NCBI RefSeq assembly: GCF_015351475.1
Contig: NZ_JADKPR010000002.1
Span: forward strand, 326,496 to 390,495
Origin: Flavobacterium sp. HJJ
Lineage (GTDB): Bacteria; Bacteroidota; Bacteroidia; Flavobacteriales; Flavobacteriaceae
Length of the DNA: 64,000 bases
Reading direction: 5' to 3'
Shown: one piece after another, positions 25,464-34,739 of the stretch
How positions within the stretch are numbered: the first letter of the stretch is position 1
How the letters are laid out: the number at the start of each line of letters is the position of its first letter
Translations under genes and position numbers: made by a program
The notes under the pieces: generated by a model
Seen by the model: the letters and a program-made list of their open reading frames with translations, nothing else
The model's database searches: none
Told to the model about the DNA's origin: nothing

Positions 25464-26705
25464 TTATTCATATCTTAAAGCCTCAATAGGATCTAGATTT
25501 GCAGATTTTACAGAAGGATACAATCCAGAAACGACAGCAACAATAAAACTGGTTACAAAAGCGGCTATAATGGCTCCCCACGGAATTACAAATGCAAAGT
25601 TCATTGCAGTTGAAATTCCAAAACCAATTAAAATTCCAAAAATAATTCCGATCATACCGCCAATTTGGCCAATCAGCAGTGTTTCAATAAAAAATTGAAA
25701 GGCAATGGTCGACTTTTTTGCTCCCAAAGCTTTTCGGACTCCAATTTCCCGTGTGCGTTCCGTTACCGAAACGATCATAATATTCATCAAAGCGATAGAC
25801 GATCCCAAGATTGTAATAATTCCTATGACCCAAGCAGCCGTATTTAAATATCCCGAGATGCTCATTATTTTATTGATTAAATCATCACTTCGAACTACGC
25901 CAAAATTATTATCTTTTACAGGACTTAATTTTCGAATTCTGCGCATCATACTAATAGCATAGTCAGTAGCTTGGTTTAATAATTCTTTTTTCCCGACCAT
26001 TACACTCACAGAATAGTTAATGTTGGGCGATGTAAATAAAGATCGGGCAACTTGTATAGGGATCAAAACTCTTAAATCCTGACTGTTTCCAAAGGTGGAT
26101 CCTTTCTCCTTCAGCAGGCCAATCACTTTAAATTTGGCGCCGCGTACAGAAATCGTTTTACCTATAGGATTTACATCTTTCAAAATCCCTTTTGCAAAAT
26201 CAGATCCCAGCACACAAACGTAAGCATTGTTTGAAATGTCAAAACTGGTAAAATTTCTTCCTGAGCTGGTTTCCAGACCAGAATTAGTTAAGAAACGGTC
26301 ATCAACCCCTAAAACGCTTATTTCAGGGTCAGTTTTTAAAGATTCATATTTTACTTCAGCAGTCGATGTGGCAGTAAATGATAATGACGTTTCGGTCATT
26401 GGGTAATTATATTTATTTTTGAATGCCACTGCTTCGGGATAGGAAATAATAGGGTTTATAACTTCACGTTCATCGCCGCCATGTCGTCGGGACGTATTTT
26501 CGTATTGGCTGATGTTAAATGTATTGGCTCCCATCGAAGCAAAGTTAGATGACAGGGTGTTGCCAAGTGCTGCTACAATAGTCAGGATTCCAACTAAAGC
26601 AGTTATACCAATGGCGATAATCAGTACCGTAAGAGTGGTTCGTAATATTTGAGTCCGGATAGAACCCAAAGCGATTCGAATATTTTCTTTGAATAGTTTT
26701 ATCAT
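25464..26705 (-). CDS. ABC transporter permease, MacB/FtsX type
   Basis: The protein is 413 residues from the ATG at 26703-26705 (MIKLFKENIRIALGSIRTQ). A frame 39 residues longer exists, but its extra N-terminus is translated from the dispersed repeat at 26772-26850 and is very likely spurious. One N-terminal transmembrane helix (TVLIIAIGITALVGILTIV) precedes a large extracytoplasmic MacB-PCD domain (SSNFASMGANTF, SVLGVDDRFLTNSGLETSSG). Three C-terminal helices with the FtsX-like motif SVTERTREIGVRKALGAKKSTI follow. Such permeases pair with a MacB-type ATPase, which is not adjacent here; substrates are macrolides, peptides or lipoproteins in known cases. Its promoter must lie in the repeat-containing interval shared with hisS. 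Confidence 0.88.
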   Translation of the reverse strand: MIKLFKENIRIALGSIRTQILRTTLTVLIIAIGITALVGILTIVAALGNTLSSNFASMGANTFNISQYENTSRRHGGDEREVINPIISYPEAVAFKNKYNYPMTETSLSFTATSTAEVKYESLKTDPEISVLGVDDRFLTNSGLETSSGRNFTSFDISNNAYVCVLGSDFAKGILKDVNPIGKTISVRGAKFKVIGLLKEKGSTFGNSQDLRVLIPIQVARSLFTSPNINYSVSVMVGKKELLNQATDYAISMMRRIRKLSPVKDNNFGVVRSDDLINKIMSISGYLNTAAWVIGIITILGSSIALMNIMIVSVTERTREIGVRKALGAKKSTIAFQFFIETLLIGQIGGMIGIIFGILIGFGISTAMNFAFVIPWGAIIAAFVTSFIVAVVSGLYPSVKSANLDPIEALRYE

Positions 26706-26771
26706 AATATCGTTTGACACGAAAATACAATTTTTGTTACAATTACTATTTGAGAAATTCTGCGATTTTTT

Positions 26772-26850
26772 AGGAGCTATTTCCAGCTGTCCACATATAT
26801 CTCTTGTGGCGAACACCGCCACAAGAGGATGCCGTTTCCATCTGGGCTAG
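26772..26850 (-). repeat. Dispersed variable-hairpin repeat, copy 2
   Basis: The centre is a perfect 11-base hairpin, CTCTTGTGGCG (26801-26811) and CGCCACAAGAG (26817-26827). Read on the minus strand it is CCTAGCCCAGATGGAAACGG, CATCC, hairpin, then GGACAGCTGGAAATAGCTCC. The flanks resemble the other three copies (1645, 56845, 60721); the stem does not. It lies between the 5' ends of the ABC permease and hisS. The rest of the 349-base gap (26706-27054) shows only AT-rich sequence with no clear feature. Confidence 0.7.
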
Positions 26851-27054
26851 GACATTCGTCATTAAAAATTACATCATTCGTTTAAACAATGTAAGCCATT
26901 CATTATAAAATTCACACTAAATATAAATTAAATGTAAATTTTTTCAAATCAATTATTTTAAAAGTAGGATATTTGCAGTTGGAAATTTAAACCTAACAAT
27001 TTAAAAAAATATGATTTTGGATAATACATATATCTAAAATCTGCAATTAACAAA

Positions 27055-28425
27055 ATGGCATCAAAACCAAGCATTCCAAAAGGAACCAGAGATTTTTCAC
27101 CTGCTGAGGTGGCAAAAAGGCAATACATTATCCAAATCATAAAAAGCAATTTCGAGAAATTTGGATTTCAGCCTATAGAAACTCCTTCATTCGAAAACTC
27201 CGAAACCTTAATGGGTAAATATGGAGAAGAAGGAGACCGATTGATTTTTAAAATATTGAACTCCGGTGATTATTTGTCAAAAGCTAATGAAAGCCATTTG
27301 GAAGCCAAAGACAGCACGAAATTAACATCAAGCATTTCGGAAAAAGCCTTGCGTTACGATTTAACCGTTCCGTTTGCACGTTATGTAGTACAGCACCAAA
27401 ACGAAATCGAATTTCCTTTCAAGAGATATCAAATTCAGCCTGTTTGGCGCGCCGATCGTCCGCAGAAAGGGCGTTTCAGAGAGTTCTTTCAATGTGATGC
27501 CGATGTGGTGGGTTCAAAATCGCTGTGGCAGGAAGTTGAGTTAGTGCAGTTGTACGACTCGGTTTTTACCGCATTAGGATTAGCAGGAGTAACCATAAAA
27601 ATCAATAACCGAAAAATTCTTTCGGGAATTGCCGAAGTAATCGGAGCATCAGATAAATTGATTGATTTTACAGTAGCCTTGGACAAACTCGACAAAATAG
27701 GCGAGGACGGTGTAAAGAAAGAAATGATAGAAAAAGGGATTGCCGAAGAGGCGATTGCTAAAGTTCAGCCGTTATTCAATTTTACGGGAACAATTTCGGA
27801 GAAAATAGAAAAATTATCAGTACTGCTTTCTTCATCAGATGAAGGATTAAAAGGTGTTGAAGAACTGCGTTTCATTTGTGACAATGTGCAGAATTTAGGA
27901 TTGTCAACTGCAGGTTTGGATTTGGATGTAACATTGGCCAGAGGATTAAATTATTATACAGGAGCTATTTTTGAAGTAGCTGCTCCAAAAACTGTTGCTA
28001 TGGGTTCCATAGGCGGTGGCGGACGCTATGATGATTTGACTGGTATTTTTGGATTGAAAAATATGAGCGGTGTAGGGATTTCTTTTGGTCTTGACCGAAT
28101 TTATCTGGTTATCGAAGAATTGGGATTATTCCCAGAAGCGGTGACTTCAACTTCTAAAGCTTTGTTTATTAACTACGGCGAAAAAGAGGCGTTTTATTCG
28201 ATGAAAGCCATCAAAGAATTGCGTGCTTCAGGAATTAAAGTAGAATTATATCCTGATAATGTTAAAGTGGCTAAACAATTTCAGCATGCCGATAAACGAT
28301 TTATACCTTATGCTGTAATCGTGGGTGATGCCGAAATGAATGAGAATAAATATGCTTTGAAAGATTTGGCTTCCGGAGAGCAGAAAAAAGTAAACCTGGA
28401 AGAGCTGAAAGAGCTTTTAAAATAA
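27055..28425 (+). CDS. hisS: Histidine--tRNA ligase
   Basis: A class II aminoacyl-tRNA synthetase that charges tRNA-His. Start [19 protein letters not shown]; motif 1 region [13 protein letters not shown]; motif 2 [20 protein letters not shown] (about 122-141) with the ATP-binding Arg; the HisRS-specific [14 protein letters not shown] near 297-310; motif 3 [14 protein letters not shown] near 340. A C-terminal anticodon-binding domain with a Rossmann-like fold (about 365-456) completes the protein. The 456 residues are a normal Bacteroidota length. It is monocistronic with a good terminator. Confidence 0.97.
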   Translation: MASKPSIPKGTRDFSPAEVAKRQYIIQIIKSNFEKFGFQPIETPSFENSETLMGKYGEEGDRLIFKILNSGDYLSKANESHLEAKDSTKLTSSISEKALRYDLTVPFARYVVQHQNEIEFPFKRYQIQPVWRADRPQKGRFREFFQCDADVVGSKSLWQEVELVQLYDSVFTALGLAGVTIKINNRKILSGIAEVIGASDKLIDFTVALDKLDKIGEDGVKKEMIEKGIAEEAIAKVQPLFNFTGTISEKIEKLSVLLSSSDEGLKGVEELRFICDNVQNLGLSTAGLDLDVTLARGLNYYTGAIFEVAAPKTVAMGSIGGGGRYDDLTGIFGLKNMSGVGISFGLDRIYLVIEELGLFPEAVTSTSKALFINYGEKEAFYSMKAIKELRASGIKVELYPDNVKVAKQFQHADKRFIPYAVIVGDAEMNENKYALKDLASGEQKKVNLEELKELLK

Positions 28426-28428
28426 AAA

Positions 28429-28453
28429 AAAGAGGCTGTAAAAAAGCCTCTTT
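28429..28453. terminator. Bidirectional terminator between hisS and the secreted repeat protein
   Basis: AAAGAGGCT (28429-28437) and AGCCTCTTT (28445-28453) form a perfect nine-base stem. A-rich sequence before and T-rich after let it serve both convergent genes. Confidence 0.85.
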
Positions 28454-28477
28454 CTATATAAAAAAGTGAATTCATTT

Positions 28478-29272
28478 TTATGCTTTAATACGGACAGTAG
28501 TTTTTGTCCCGTCAAAAAGGACTTCTAATGTTTTTCCAACGGTACAGCTGACAGCACGGCTTTTAATATAGGATTTTATTACAGCTTCTTTATTGCCAGT
28601 TACAATAAGTTTTCCTGTCCCGCTTATAAAAGCATGTCCATTTGGACCAATATTGAGGGCAGTTTCAACACTTACAGTTCCGCCTTTAATTCTTAAATCT
28701 CCTATCGGGTCTCCTACTCCGGTTCCTATTTCCAGAGAGTTCCCTATTTCTAAAGAGGTTCCTGCATTCACAGTTACCAAACCATTCCCTCCAGTAGCAT
28801 TTCCTATATAAAATGCATTTTTAACCAATACTTTTCCCGCATTTATATTTAATATCCCTGATGCGCCTTTGCCTAAATAAGCAGTATTTCTCATGCTGAA
28901 TTGAGCAGCTAATGCATCAACGTTAATTGTTCCATTTAAAGTTGATAAGCCATTTGGGAAAAATGTTCCCGTTATAGTGATATTTGCGCCAGTATTTGTT
29001 GTGAATGTACGGGGGCGTTTGGCCATGGTTTCAGTGCCTGTAAATCCTAAATTTGCAGGGTTGTTAGGGCTTCCCGCTCCTATAATTAAATCCACTGTGA
29101 TTAAATTAGCAAAATCAATACTGGTGTTATCCCAGTTTTTGACATTGTAAAAATTAGTGTCTGTTCCTCCTGTCCAGTTAATAATCTGGGCATTCGAAAA
29201 ATTCACAAATCCAAAAAATGAAATTGCCAAAAGAAAAAATCTCATTTTTGTAATAGTAAAATTGGTCTTCAT
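28478..29272 (-). CDS. Secreted repeat-rich protein, probable beta-helix; function unknown
   Basis: The protein is 264 residues. A signal peptide (about 1-28, FFLLAISFFGFVNFSNAQ) precedes INWTGGTDTNFYNVKNWDNTS, a pattern seen at the start of adhesin-like and autotransporter-strand repeats. The body is short strands with Gly/Asn turns: GILNINAGKVLVKNAFYIGN, GLVTVNAGTSLEIGNSLEIG, DLRIKGGTVSVETALNIG. The spacing of about 20-24 residues suggests a right-handed beta-helix. The C-terminus (TLEVLFDGTKTTVRIKA) does not match a T9SS sorting domain, so the protein may stay in the periplasm or be exported by other means. I do not recognise a specific family. Confidence 0.65.
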   Translation of the reverse strand: MKTNFTITKMRFFLLAISFFGFVNFSNAQIINWTGGTDTNFYNVKNWDNTSIDFANLITVDLIIGAGSPNNPANLGFTGTETMAKRPRTFTTNTGANITITGTFFPNGLSTLNGTINVDALAAQFSMRNTAYLGKGASGILNINAGKVLVKNAFYIGNATGGNGLVTVNAGTSLEIGNSLEIGTGVGDPIGDLRIKGGTVSVETALNIGPNGHAFISGTGKLIVTGNKEAVIKSYIKSRAVSCTVGKTLEVLFDGTKTTVRIKA

Positions 29273-29924
29273 AGGCTGGTTTTTGTTTGGTTTTTAGTGT
29301 TAATTAATATTCGTAACGAACTCTGTTTTTAAAATTGGCTGTATGCATTTTTTAAAAGTGAATAAAAGCTATTTTTTTGGTTAAATGTGGTTTGAAAATA
29401 TGTTTAATTAGATAAAAAACAGCTGCATTCTTAGTATTTTAGTTAAATGCTTGACAATTAAAGGTAAAACTTTAACATTACTATCCTGTCGTGACCTGTA
29501 TTAAGATACTGCAAAATGAAAAATTAGAGCAATGATGCTTTAATTTATAAAATACTTTTTATGGAGAATTAATGAAAAAGAATATGATTGTCCGCAAATA
29601 AGACCGTGTATATTTTTTTTGCCACTGATTACACAGATTCTCACAGATTTCATTACTTTTTTTTAGAAAATTTGTATAAATCGTTATAACTTGTGCTAAT
29701 TCGATCTGTTTGGTATTAGTTACGAATAGTCATAAAAAAGAATTTAGCCTAACAAAAAACAATGCTAAATTTTATAAATTATCACGGATTGATTCGTGTA
29801 ATTATTTTACAAAATTTGTCAAGTTTCAGGATTTGTAAAGATGTGTGGTTTGGTGAATTATTGTCAGTAAAAAATATTTTTAATTGATATTTTAAAGAGG
29901 TAAGATAAACAGAATTGTTAATTT
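29273..29924. other. 652-base intergenic interval with CACAGATT word repeat
   Basis: No plausible gene was seen on either strand. From about 29620 it contains GCCACTGATTACACAGATTC then TCACAGATTTCATTAC, and further on CACGGATTGATTCGTGTAAT (about 29784), related to the ATTCGTG words at 15050. The first 350 bases are AT-rich and featureless apart from the expected promoter of the secreted-protein gene. Confidence 0.55.
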
Positions 29925-30620
29925 TTATGGGATAAATTTACTTTTTTCAAGCATCCAATTGTAAATTTTATCTTCTCTGAAAAAATGTTCTACACTGCCA
30001 TGATTTCCTCCTTTAACAATTGTAAAAGTGAGATTCGCATCGGGATTACAGGTTTGAATTGCTTTAACCATTTTTTTGGATTGCGAAATTGGAACAATGT
30101 AATCCCTGTTCCCATGAATGACCCAAAGTGGGATTGTTGCAAGATTGCATGCATCTTTTGTGTTTCCGCCTCCGCAAATGGCTACAGCAGCCGTAATTTT
30201 TTCAGGATATCTGCCTGCAAAATCAAAAGTGCCATATCCCCCCAGACTCATTCCGCAGACATAAACTTTTGACAAATCGGTGTTATAATTGTTTTGTACA
30301 TACTCTAAAACTTTCAGCAGTTTGTCGGGATCCCAGGCCCCATGAGCTACTTGCGGTGCAATTACAATGGCAGGAATTTCTTTTCCTGTTTCGATGGCCC
30401 GGATTACTCCATAACGTTTTACACGGTTCAAGTTTGTACCAGAGAGGCTTTTTCCATGCAGGAATAAGATAACAGGAGCTTTGTTATCCAGTATTTCTTG
30501 TTTAGGAAGATTAATCCAGAAAGGATAGTCGGTTTGGTCTGTTATAGCTTTTAGTTGGGCTTGTACGGATGTAATTGTGCAAAGAATGAGTAGTAAGCAG
30601 TATAAGATGGGGGAGCGCAT
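29925..30620 (-). CDS. Secreted alpha/beta hydrolase (esterase / dienelactone-hydrolase-like)
   Basis: The protein is 231 residues with a signal peptide (about 1-21, YCLLLILCTITSVQA). An alpha/beta hydrolase catalytic domain follows: the oxyanion strand PVILFLHGKSLSG, nucleophile elbow CGMSLGGYGTFDFAG (Ser), Asp in VIHGNRDYIVPISQS and His in VKGGNHGSVEHF. The overall pattern is that of the small secreted polyhydroxybutyrate-depolymerase/carbohydrate-esterase-like hydrolases. The substrate is not determined. It is a single gene close to the polysaccharide locus but separate from it in orientation and spacing. Confidence 0.82.
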   Translation of the reverse strand: MRSPILYCLLLILCTITSVQAQLKAITDQTDYPFWINLPKQEILDNKAPVILFLHGKSLSGTNLNRVKRYGVIRAIETGKEIPAIVIAPQVAHGAWDPDKLLKVLEYVQNNYNTDLSKVYVCGMSLGGYGTFDFAGRYPEKITAAVAICGGGNTKDACNLATIPLWVIHGNRDYIVPISQSKKMVKAIQTCNPDANLTFTIVKGGNHGSVEHFFREDKIYNWMLEKSKFIP

Positions 30621-30741
30621 TATTGTTTTTTATGGATGATATTTTTGAGGTTTTTGTGTCAAACTAATGATTCAAATAGAATTTTGTGACAACAGTTTTG
30701 GTCTGCGGTTTTTTTAACGCTAATTGTTTTTTGTTAATCTC

Positions 30742-31482
30742 TTATTCTATTTTGAAAAATTGGTTATTAGAAATGATTTCTTTGAATGGGGACAAATCTT
30801 TTACCTGTACTTTTTGCTGAAAAGCTCCTAAATGATTGTCATGATGCACATCTGAGCCAACAAAATCATACATTCCTTTCTTTAAAAGATTTTCGGCAAT
30901 TTTAGTAATATTGTTGCCATAGTATCCCACTGTTGATAATAAATTGAGCTGAAACAGACAGCCTGTTTTTTTTAGTTTTAAATATTCATTGAAATTATTA
31001 TGGTAGAATAAATAGCGTTCGGGATGTGCTAAAACAGGTATGTAGCCAGCTATTCTGAGATCAAAAAGAATATTATGCAAATGGATGGGAGGATTTATAT
31101 AAGACATCTCTACAAGAACATAATTATCTTTTAAAGTTAATAATTCTCCAGATTGAAATAATTGAACAAATTGATCGTCCATCAGATATTCGGCAGCAGC
31201 ACGGAAAGGGACATTTATGCTGTTTTTCTCTAGTTCTTTTACAGTTTTTTCTTTGTTGGTTAGAATCTGTTCTTGAGTATTGTCCCAAACATGCTGAATG
31301 ATATGAGGAGTTGTTATAAATTGAGAGAAACCAAAACTAAGGAGTCTTTTTGTAAGTCTCAAGCTGTCTTCAAATGTTTTGGCGCCATCATCAATTCCTG
31401 GCAAAAGATGTGAGTGAATATCGATATGATTGTCAGGGATGAGATCCCTGAGTATAGGTTTTGATTTGAAAAGTGTAAACAT
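30742..31482 (-). CDS. CpsB/YwqE-type tyrosine-protein phosphatase (PHP domain)
   Basis: A 246-residue PHP-fold phosphatase. Metal-binding motifs of the CpsB family are present: DIHSHLLPGIDDGAKT (about 22-37), FITTPHIIQHVWDN near 56, E in AAAEYLMDD near 95, LAHPERYLFY near 155 and GSDVHHDNHLG near 215. CpsB enzymes use a trinuclear metal site to dephosphorylate the tyrosine tail of a cognate BY-kinase such as Wzc (47370-49769 here) and so set capsule assembly. It is transcribed away from the polysaccharide locus from a shared 550-base interval and marks its left border. Confidence 0.88.
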   Translation of the reverse strand: MFTLFKSKPILRDLIPDNHIDIHSHLLPGIDDGAKTFEDSLRLTKRLLSFGFSQFITTPHIIQHVWDNTQEQILTNKEKTVKELEKNSINVPFRAAAEYLMDDQFVQLFQSGELLTLKDNYVLVEMSYINPPIHLHNILFDLRIAGYIPVLAHPERYLFYHNNFNEYLKLKKTGCLFQLNLLSTVGYYGNNITKIAENLLKKGMYDFVGSDVHHDNHLGAFQQKVQVKDLSPFKEIISNNQFFKIE

Positions 31483-32036
31483 GCCGCAAAGTTAAGAAAA
31501 TAGTTTTTAGTGAATTCTGAGATTTGATAAGTAAATTTGAAAAAGTGTAGCAAATTAAATTCATGATAAAATAAGTTTTGCAATGGTTAAGTGAGATTTG
31601 TTAATTGATAATAAACTAATTATCGGATTATCGTTCTTTTTTGCGGGTAATTACTGAATAATTTCGCATTAGCTTTTTATGATATTTATCTTTTTTTATG
31701 TTTAAAAAAAGATATTGATAATAAAAAGCTGGTTTTTAGAGTATTTATGTTTTTCTGTTTTTTTTTTAATAGCTCCATTTGTTAAAAACATTATAATGTC
31801 TGTATATTTACAGCCGATTAGGAAAATTATTCAGCTCTAAAATGGGAGTTTGAATTGCGAAGCTGTATATTGAAGTGAGAGAAAATAGATTGAAATTATG
31901 AGAATTGAAATGCTTTCTTATAAATTTGATTTATTTATTTCATTGTCTTTTGGTGAAGCTGTTTTTTAAAGATAACTAGCTGTTTGTTGTGAAATTAAGG
32001 CAGTTGAGAATTTAATTGAGTTAAAAAAGTTAATTG
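31483..32036. other. Upstream interval of the polysaccharide locus
   Basis: About 550 AT-rich bases lie between the divergent CpsB gene and the fcl remnant, with no recognisable gene. One promoter-like pair (31778-31810) is described separately. A 23-codon frame at 31898 has no ribosome-binding or conservation evidence. A long plus-strand leader could lie here. Confidence 0.5.
31778..31810 (+). promoter_or_regulatory. Candidate promoter of the polysaccharide locus
   Basis: TTTG (31778-31781) is followed after 21 bases by TATATTTA (31803-31810), one change from TAnnTTTG. The spacing suits a Bacteroidota sigma factor. If used, the leader before the first frame would be over 200 bases. Confidence 0.33.
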
Positions 32037-32407
32037 ATGAACAAAGAAAATAAGATTTATATTGCAGGGCACAACGGAATGGTCGGCAGTGCTATTTGGC
32101 CAACACTAATTAATAGTGGATTTAAGAATTTAATAGGTGCTTCTAGTAAAGAATTAGATCTTAGAGATCAAAAAGCAGTTCGTGATTTTATTGCAAAAGA
32201 AAATCCTGAAGTTATTATAGATGCTGCTGCCCGTGTCGGTGGTATTCTTGCTAATAATGATTATCCATATCAATTTATTATGGAAAACATGCAGATTCAG
32301 AATAATTTGATCGATTCAGCTTTGCAGAGTGGAGTCGAGAAGTTTATTTTTTAGGAAATTCTTTTATATGTCCAAAATTGGCTACTCATCCTTTCTTTAA
32401 AATTTAA
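32037..32407 (+). pseudogene. fcl: Decayed GDP-L-fucose synthase (fcl) remnant with frameshift
   Basis: GDP-L-fucose synthase makes GDP-fucose from GDP-4-keto-6-deoxymannose. The frame begins KIYIAGHNGMVGSAIW, the NADP loop of this extended SDR family, and continues with AARVGGILANNDYPYQF and IDSALQSGVEKFIF, where a stop follows a run of six T (32347-32352). Adding one T restores LGNSFICPKLATHPFF, matching the family's LGSSCIYPKLA, but a second stop comes after 18 codons (32405-32407). The catalytic Tyr-x3-Lys and the C-terminal two thirds of the roughly 310-residue enzyme are absent, and no gmd is visible. The locus therefore carries a dead fragment, not a functional fucose pathway. The call is clear. 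Confidence 0.85.
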
Positions 32408-32515
32408 AAAAGACAATATTTGAATTGTAATTGAGATATTTTAAATTTTTCATTAGATTTTTTAATTATCAATATACTATTCAGACTTTATTTTAAACTT
32501 ATAAAAATTAAAAAT

Positions 32516-34042
32516 ATGAAAATATTAGACTGTACTTTACGTGATGGAGGATATTATACTAATTGGGATTTTGATAAACAATTAGTAGAAACATATTTTA
32601 CTGCTATAAATAATTTACCAATTGAGTATTTGGAAGTTGGTTATAGAAGCCCAAAGTTATCTGGTTATTATGGAGAATTTTTTTATTGTCCGGATTTTGT
32701 TCTAGAAAAAATGGCTAGCTTAACAAATAAAAAACTGGTTATTATTCTGGATGAGAAAGATGTAAGAGAAGACGTTGTCGAAGAATTGTTAAAGCCCTGC
32801 CTTGGAATTATCACCATGGTAAGAATTGCAATTGATCCCAATAATTTAATGCGGGCTATTGGTTTAGCTAAGAAAGTTAAAGCAATGGGGTTTGAGTTAG
32901 GATTTAATGTAATGTACATGTCCAAGTGGAAGAAGCTCCCAGAATTTTTATCCAATTTAAAGCATGTTGATGGGCTTGCTGATTATTTTTATATGGTAGA
33001 CTCTTATGGAGGTGTTTATCCTGAAGAAGTAAAAGAAATTTTTGCTTTAGTACGAGCACAAATGACAACCAAAATTGGTTTTCATGGCCATAATAATTTA
33101 GAGCTTGCACTTATTAATACATTGACAGCAATTGAATGTGGAGTCGATATGGTAGATGCTACCATTACTGGGATGGGTAGAGGAGCTGGTAATTTAAAAA
33201 CTGAGCTGTTGCTAACAGCGTTAAATCAAAGAGATAATTTAGAGATAGATTTTAATTCACTTTCCTCAGTTACTGATGCTTTTACAGAATTACAAAAGGA
33301 ATACGAGTGGGGTACTAATTTGCCCTATATGGTTTCTGGAGCAAATTCTCTTCCTCAGAAGGATGTTATGGATTGGGTAGGGAAAAGGTATTATTCTTAC
33401 AATAGTATAATTAGAGCATTAAGTAACCAGTCTAAAGGATTGAAGGATAATGAGACTTTAATTGAATATAATTCTGATGAAATCTTCAGCAAAGCTTTAA
33501 TTGTTGGAGGTGGGAATAGTGTTAATGAACATGTGGAGGCTATTAAAAGTTATCTTTCATTAAATCCTGATATCGTAATTATTCATTCTAGTTCAAGAAA
33601 TGTAAGCTACTTTAATGATTTTACCAACAGACAGTTTCATTGTCTTGCGGGTAATGAGGGGCATAGACTTGAAAAAATATTTAATTCAATTCCAAATAAT
33701 AGAATTGCGATATTGCCTCCATATCCGAGAGCAATGGGAACATATATACCTAAAAATTTTAAATCAAATTCTTACCAGCTTTCAGAAATTAATATAACTG
33801 ATAAATTTAAAAGTTCAATAACAGCTTTATTACTTCAACTAATCAAAGAAATGAAAGTTAAAGAAGTAATAGTATGTGGTTATGATGGATATAATGGCGA
33901 AATTGATCAAAATAAATTAGAGTTATTTAATGAAAATGAATACCTATTTGATAATTTTTCAAAAAATAATTTTAAATTAAAATCTTTTACGCCTACAAAA
34001 TATAATGGTTTGGTGCAAGAGTCAGTGTATTCTGAATTATAG
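32516..34042 (+). CDS. DRE-TIM aldolase with an additional C-terminal domain; putative sugar-acid synthesis
   Basis: Residues 1-300 form an HMGL-like/DmpG-type TIM barrel: ILDCTLRDGGYYTNWDF (Arg9-Asp10, metal and catalytic pair), the metal His190 and His192 in IGFHGHNNLELA, VDSYGGVYPEE at 161-171 and GMGRGAGN at 219-226. Known DmpG-type enzymes reversibly join pyruvate to an aldehyde. About 180 further residues follow (KALIVGGGNSVNEHVEAIKSY onward, 326-508), a separate Rossmann-like domain with a GGGNS loop that I do not recognise; DmpG itself is about 340 residues. The next gene, four bases on, is a CMP-sugar cytidylyltransferase, then a HAD phosphatase overlapping it. Inference: aldol formation of a 3-deoxy-2-keto sugar acid (phosphate) from pyruvate. 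The direction and aldehyde are unknown. Confidence 0.78.
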   Translation: MKILDCTLRDGGYYTNWDFDKQLVETYFTAINNLPIEYLEVGYRSPKLSGYYGEFFYCPDFVLEKMASLTNKKLVIILDEKDVREDVVEELLKPCLGIITMVRIAIDPNNLMRAIGLAKKVKAMGFELGFNVMYMSKWKKLPEFLSNLKHVDGLADYFYMVDSYGGVYPEEVKEIFALVRAQMTTKIGFHGHNNLELALINTLTAIECGVDMVDATITGMGRGAGNLKTELLLTALNQRDNLEIDFNSLSSVTDAFTELQKEYEWGTNLPYMVSGANSLPQKDVMDWVGKRYYSYNSIIRALSNQSKGLKDNETLIEYNSDEIFSKALIVGGGNSVNEHVEAIKSYLSLNPDIVIIHSSSRNVSYFNDFTNRQFHCLAGNEGHRLEKIFNSIPNNRIAILPPYPRAMGTYIPKNFKSNSYQLSEINITDKFKSSITALLLQLIKEMKVKEVIVCGYDGYNGEIDQNKLELFNENEYLFDNFSKNNFKLKSFTPTKYNGLVQESVYSEL

Positions 34043-34046
34043 ATTT

Positions 34047-34739
34047 ATGGAAACAATTAGTGTTTTTTTACCTACAAGAAAGGGAAGCGAAAGAGTATTA
34101 AATAAAAATACCAGAAAGTTTTCTAATGTTGATAATGGATTATTAGAAATAAAGTTAGATCAGCTCTTGAAAACAGAGCTAGTTCATGAAATCGTCTTAT
34201 CATCAAATGATAATGCTTCTTTGGAGTATGGATGTAAATTAGCTTTGAAAGAAAGTAGATTAAAGATTATTGAACGTCCAGATGAGCTTGCATTGAGCAG
34301 TACAAATTTAATTGATTTAGTAAAATACGTTCCGTCGATATGTAGTATGTCTCATATTTTATGGACGCATGTTACGTCACCTTTTGTGTTGTCTGAGGAT
34401 TATGATAATGCTATAAGAACATATTTTAAATCTCTAAATGAAAATTATGATTCCTTAATGAGTGTAAAAACAATCCAAAATTTTTTATGGTCAAAAGAAA
34501 AGAATGATTTAATTAATAGATTGACAGATATAAAGTGGCCAAGAACACAAGATTTAATGCCTTTATATGAGATCGATAGTGCTTTTTTTATTGCATCTAA
34601 AAATGTTTATTTGGAGAATAAAGATAGAATTGGAATTAAACCTTTTTTAATGGAACAGTCAGGTTATAAGTCATTTGATGTTGATTGGGAACATGATTTT
34701 GAATTAGCGGAATTAATTTACAAAAATATAAATGGATAG
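34047..34739 (+). CDS. Acylneuraminate/KDO-type cytidylyltransferase
   Basis: The protein is 230 residues from the ATG at 34047 (METISVFLPTRKGSERV); a frame 14 residues longer overlaps the aldolase gene and is not preferred. The nucleotide-binding motif LPTRKGSERVLNKNTR (about 7-22) is that of CMP-NeuAc/CMP-KDO/CMP-pseudaminate synthetases, and VDWEHDFELAELI at the C-terminus matches their D-x-x-x-D-F-x-x-A end. LWTHVTSPFVLSEDYDNAI carries the T-S/P-F segment. These enzymes activate 2-keto-3-deoxy sugar acids with CTP, so the pathway product is almost certainly CMP-linked. Which acid cannot be told. It starts four bases after the aldolase and overlaps the HAD gene by eight. Confidence 0.88.
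   Translation: METISVFLPTRKGSERVLNKNTRKFSNVDNGLLEIKLDQLLKTELVHEIVLSSNDNASLEYGCKLALKESRLKIIERPDELALSSTNLIDLVKYVPSICSMSHILWTHVTSPFVLSEDYDNAIRTYFKSLNENYDSLMSVKTIQNFLWSKEKNDLINRLTDIKWPRTQDLMPLYEIDSAFFIASKNVYLENKDRIGIKPFLMEQSGYKSFDVDWEHDFELAELIYKNING

Noticed and set aside
31898..31969. Small 23-codon frame upstream of the polysaccharide locus, as a leader peptide
   Set aside because: There is no attenuator-like structure, no codon bias and no conservation evidence; frames of this length occur by chance in AT-rich DNA.
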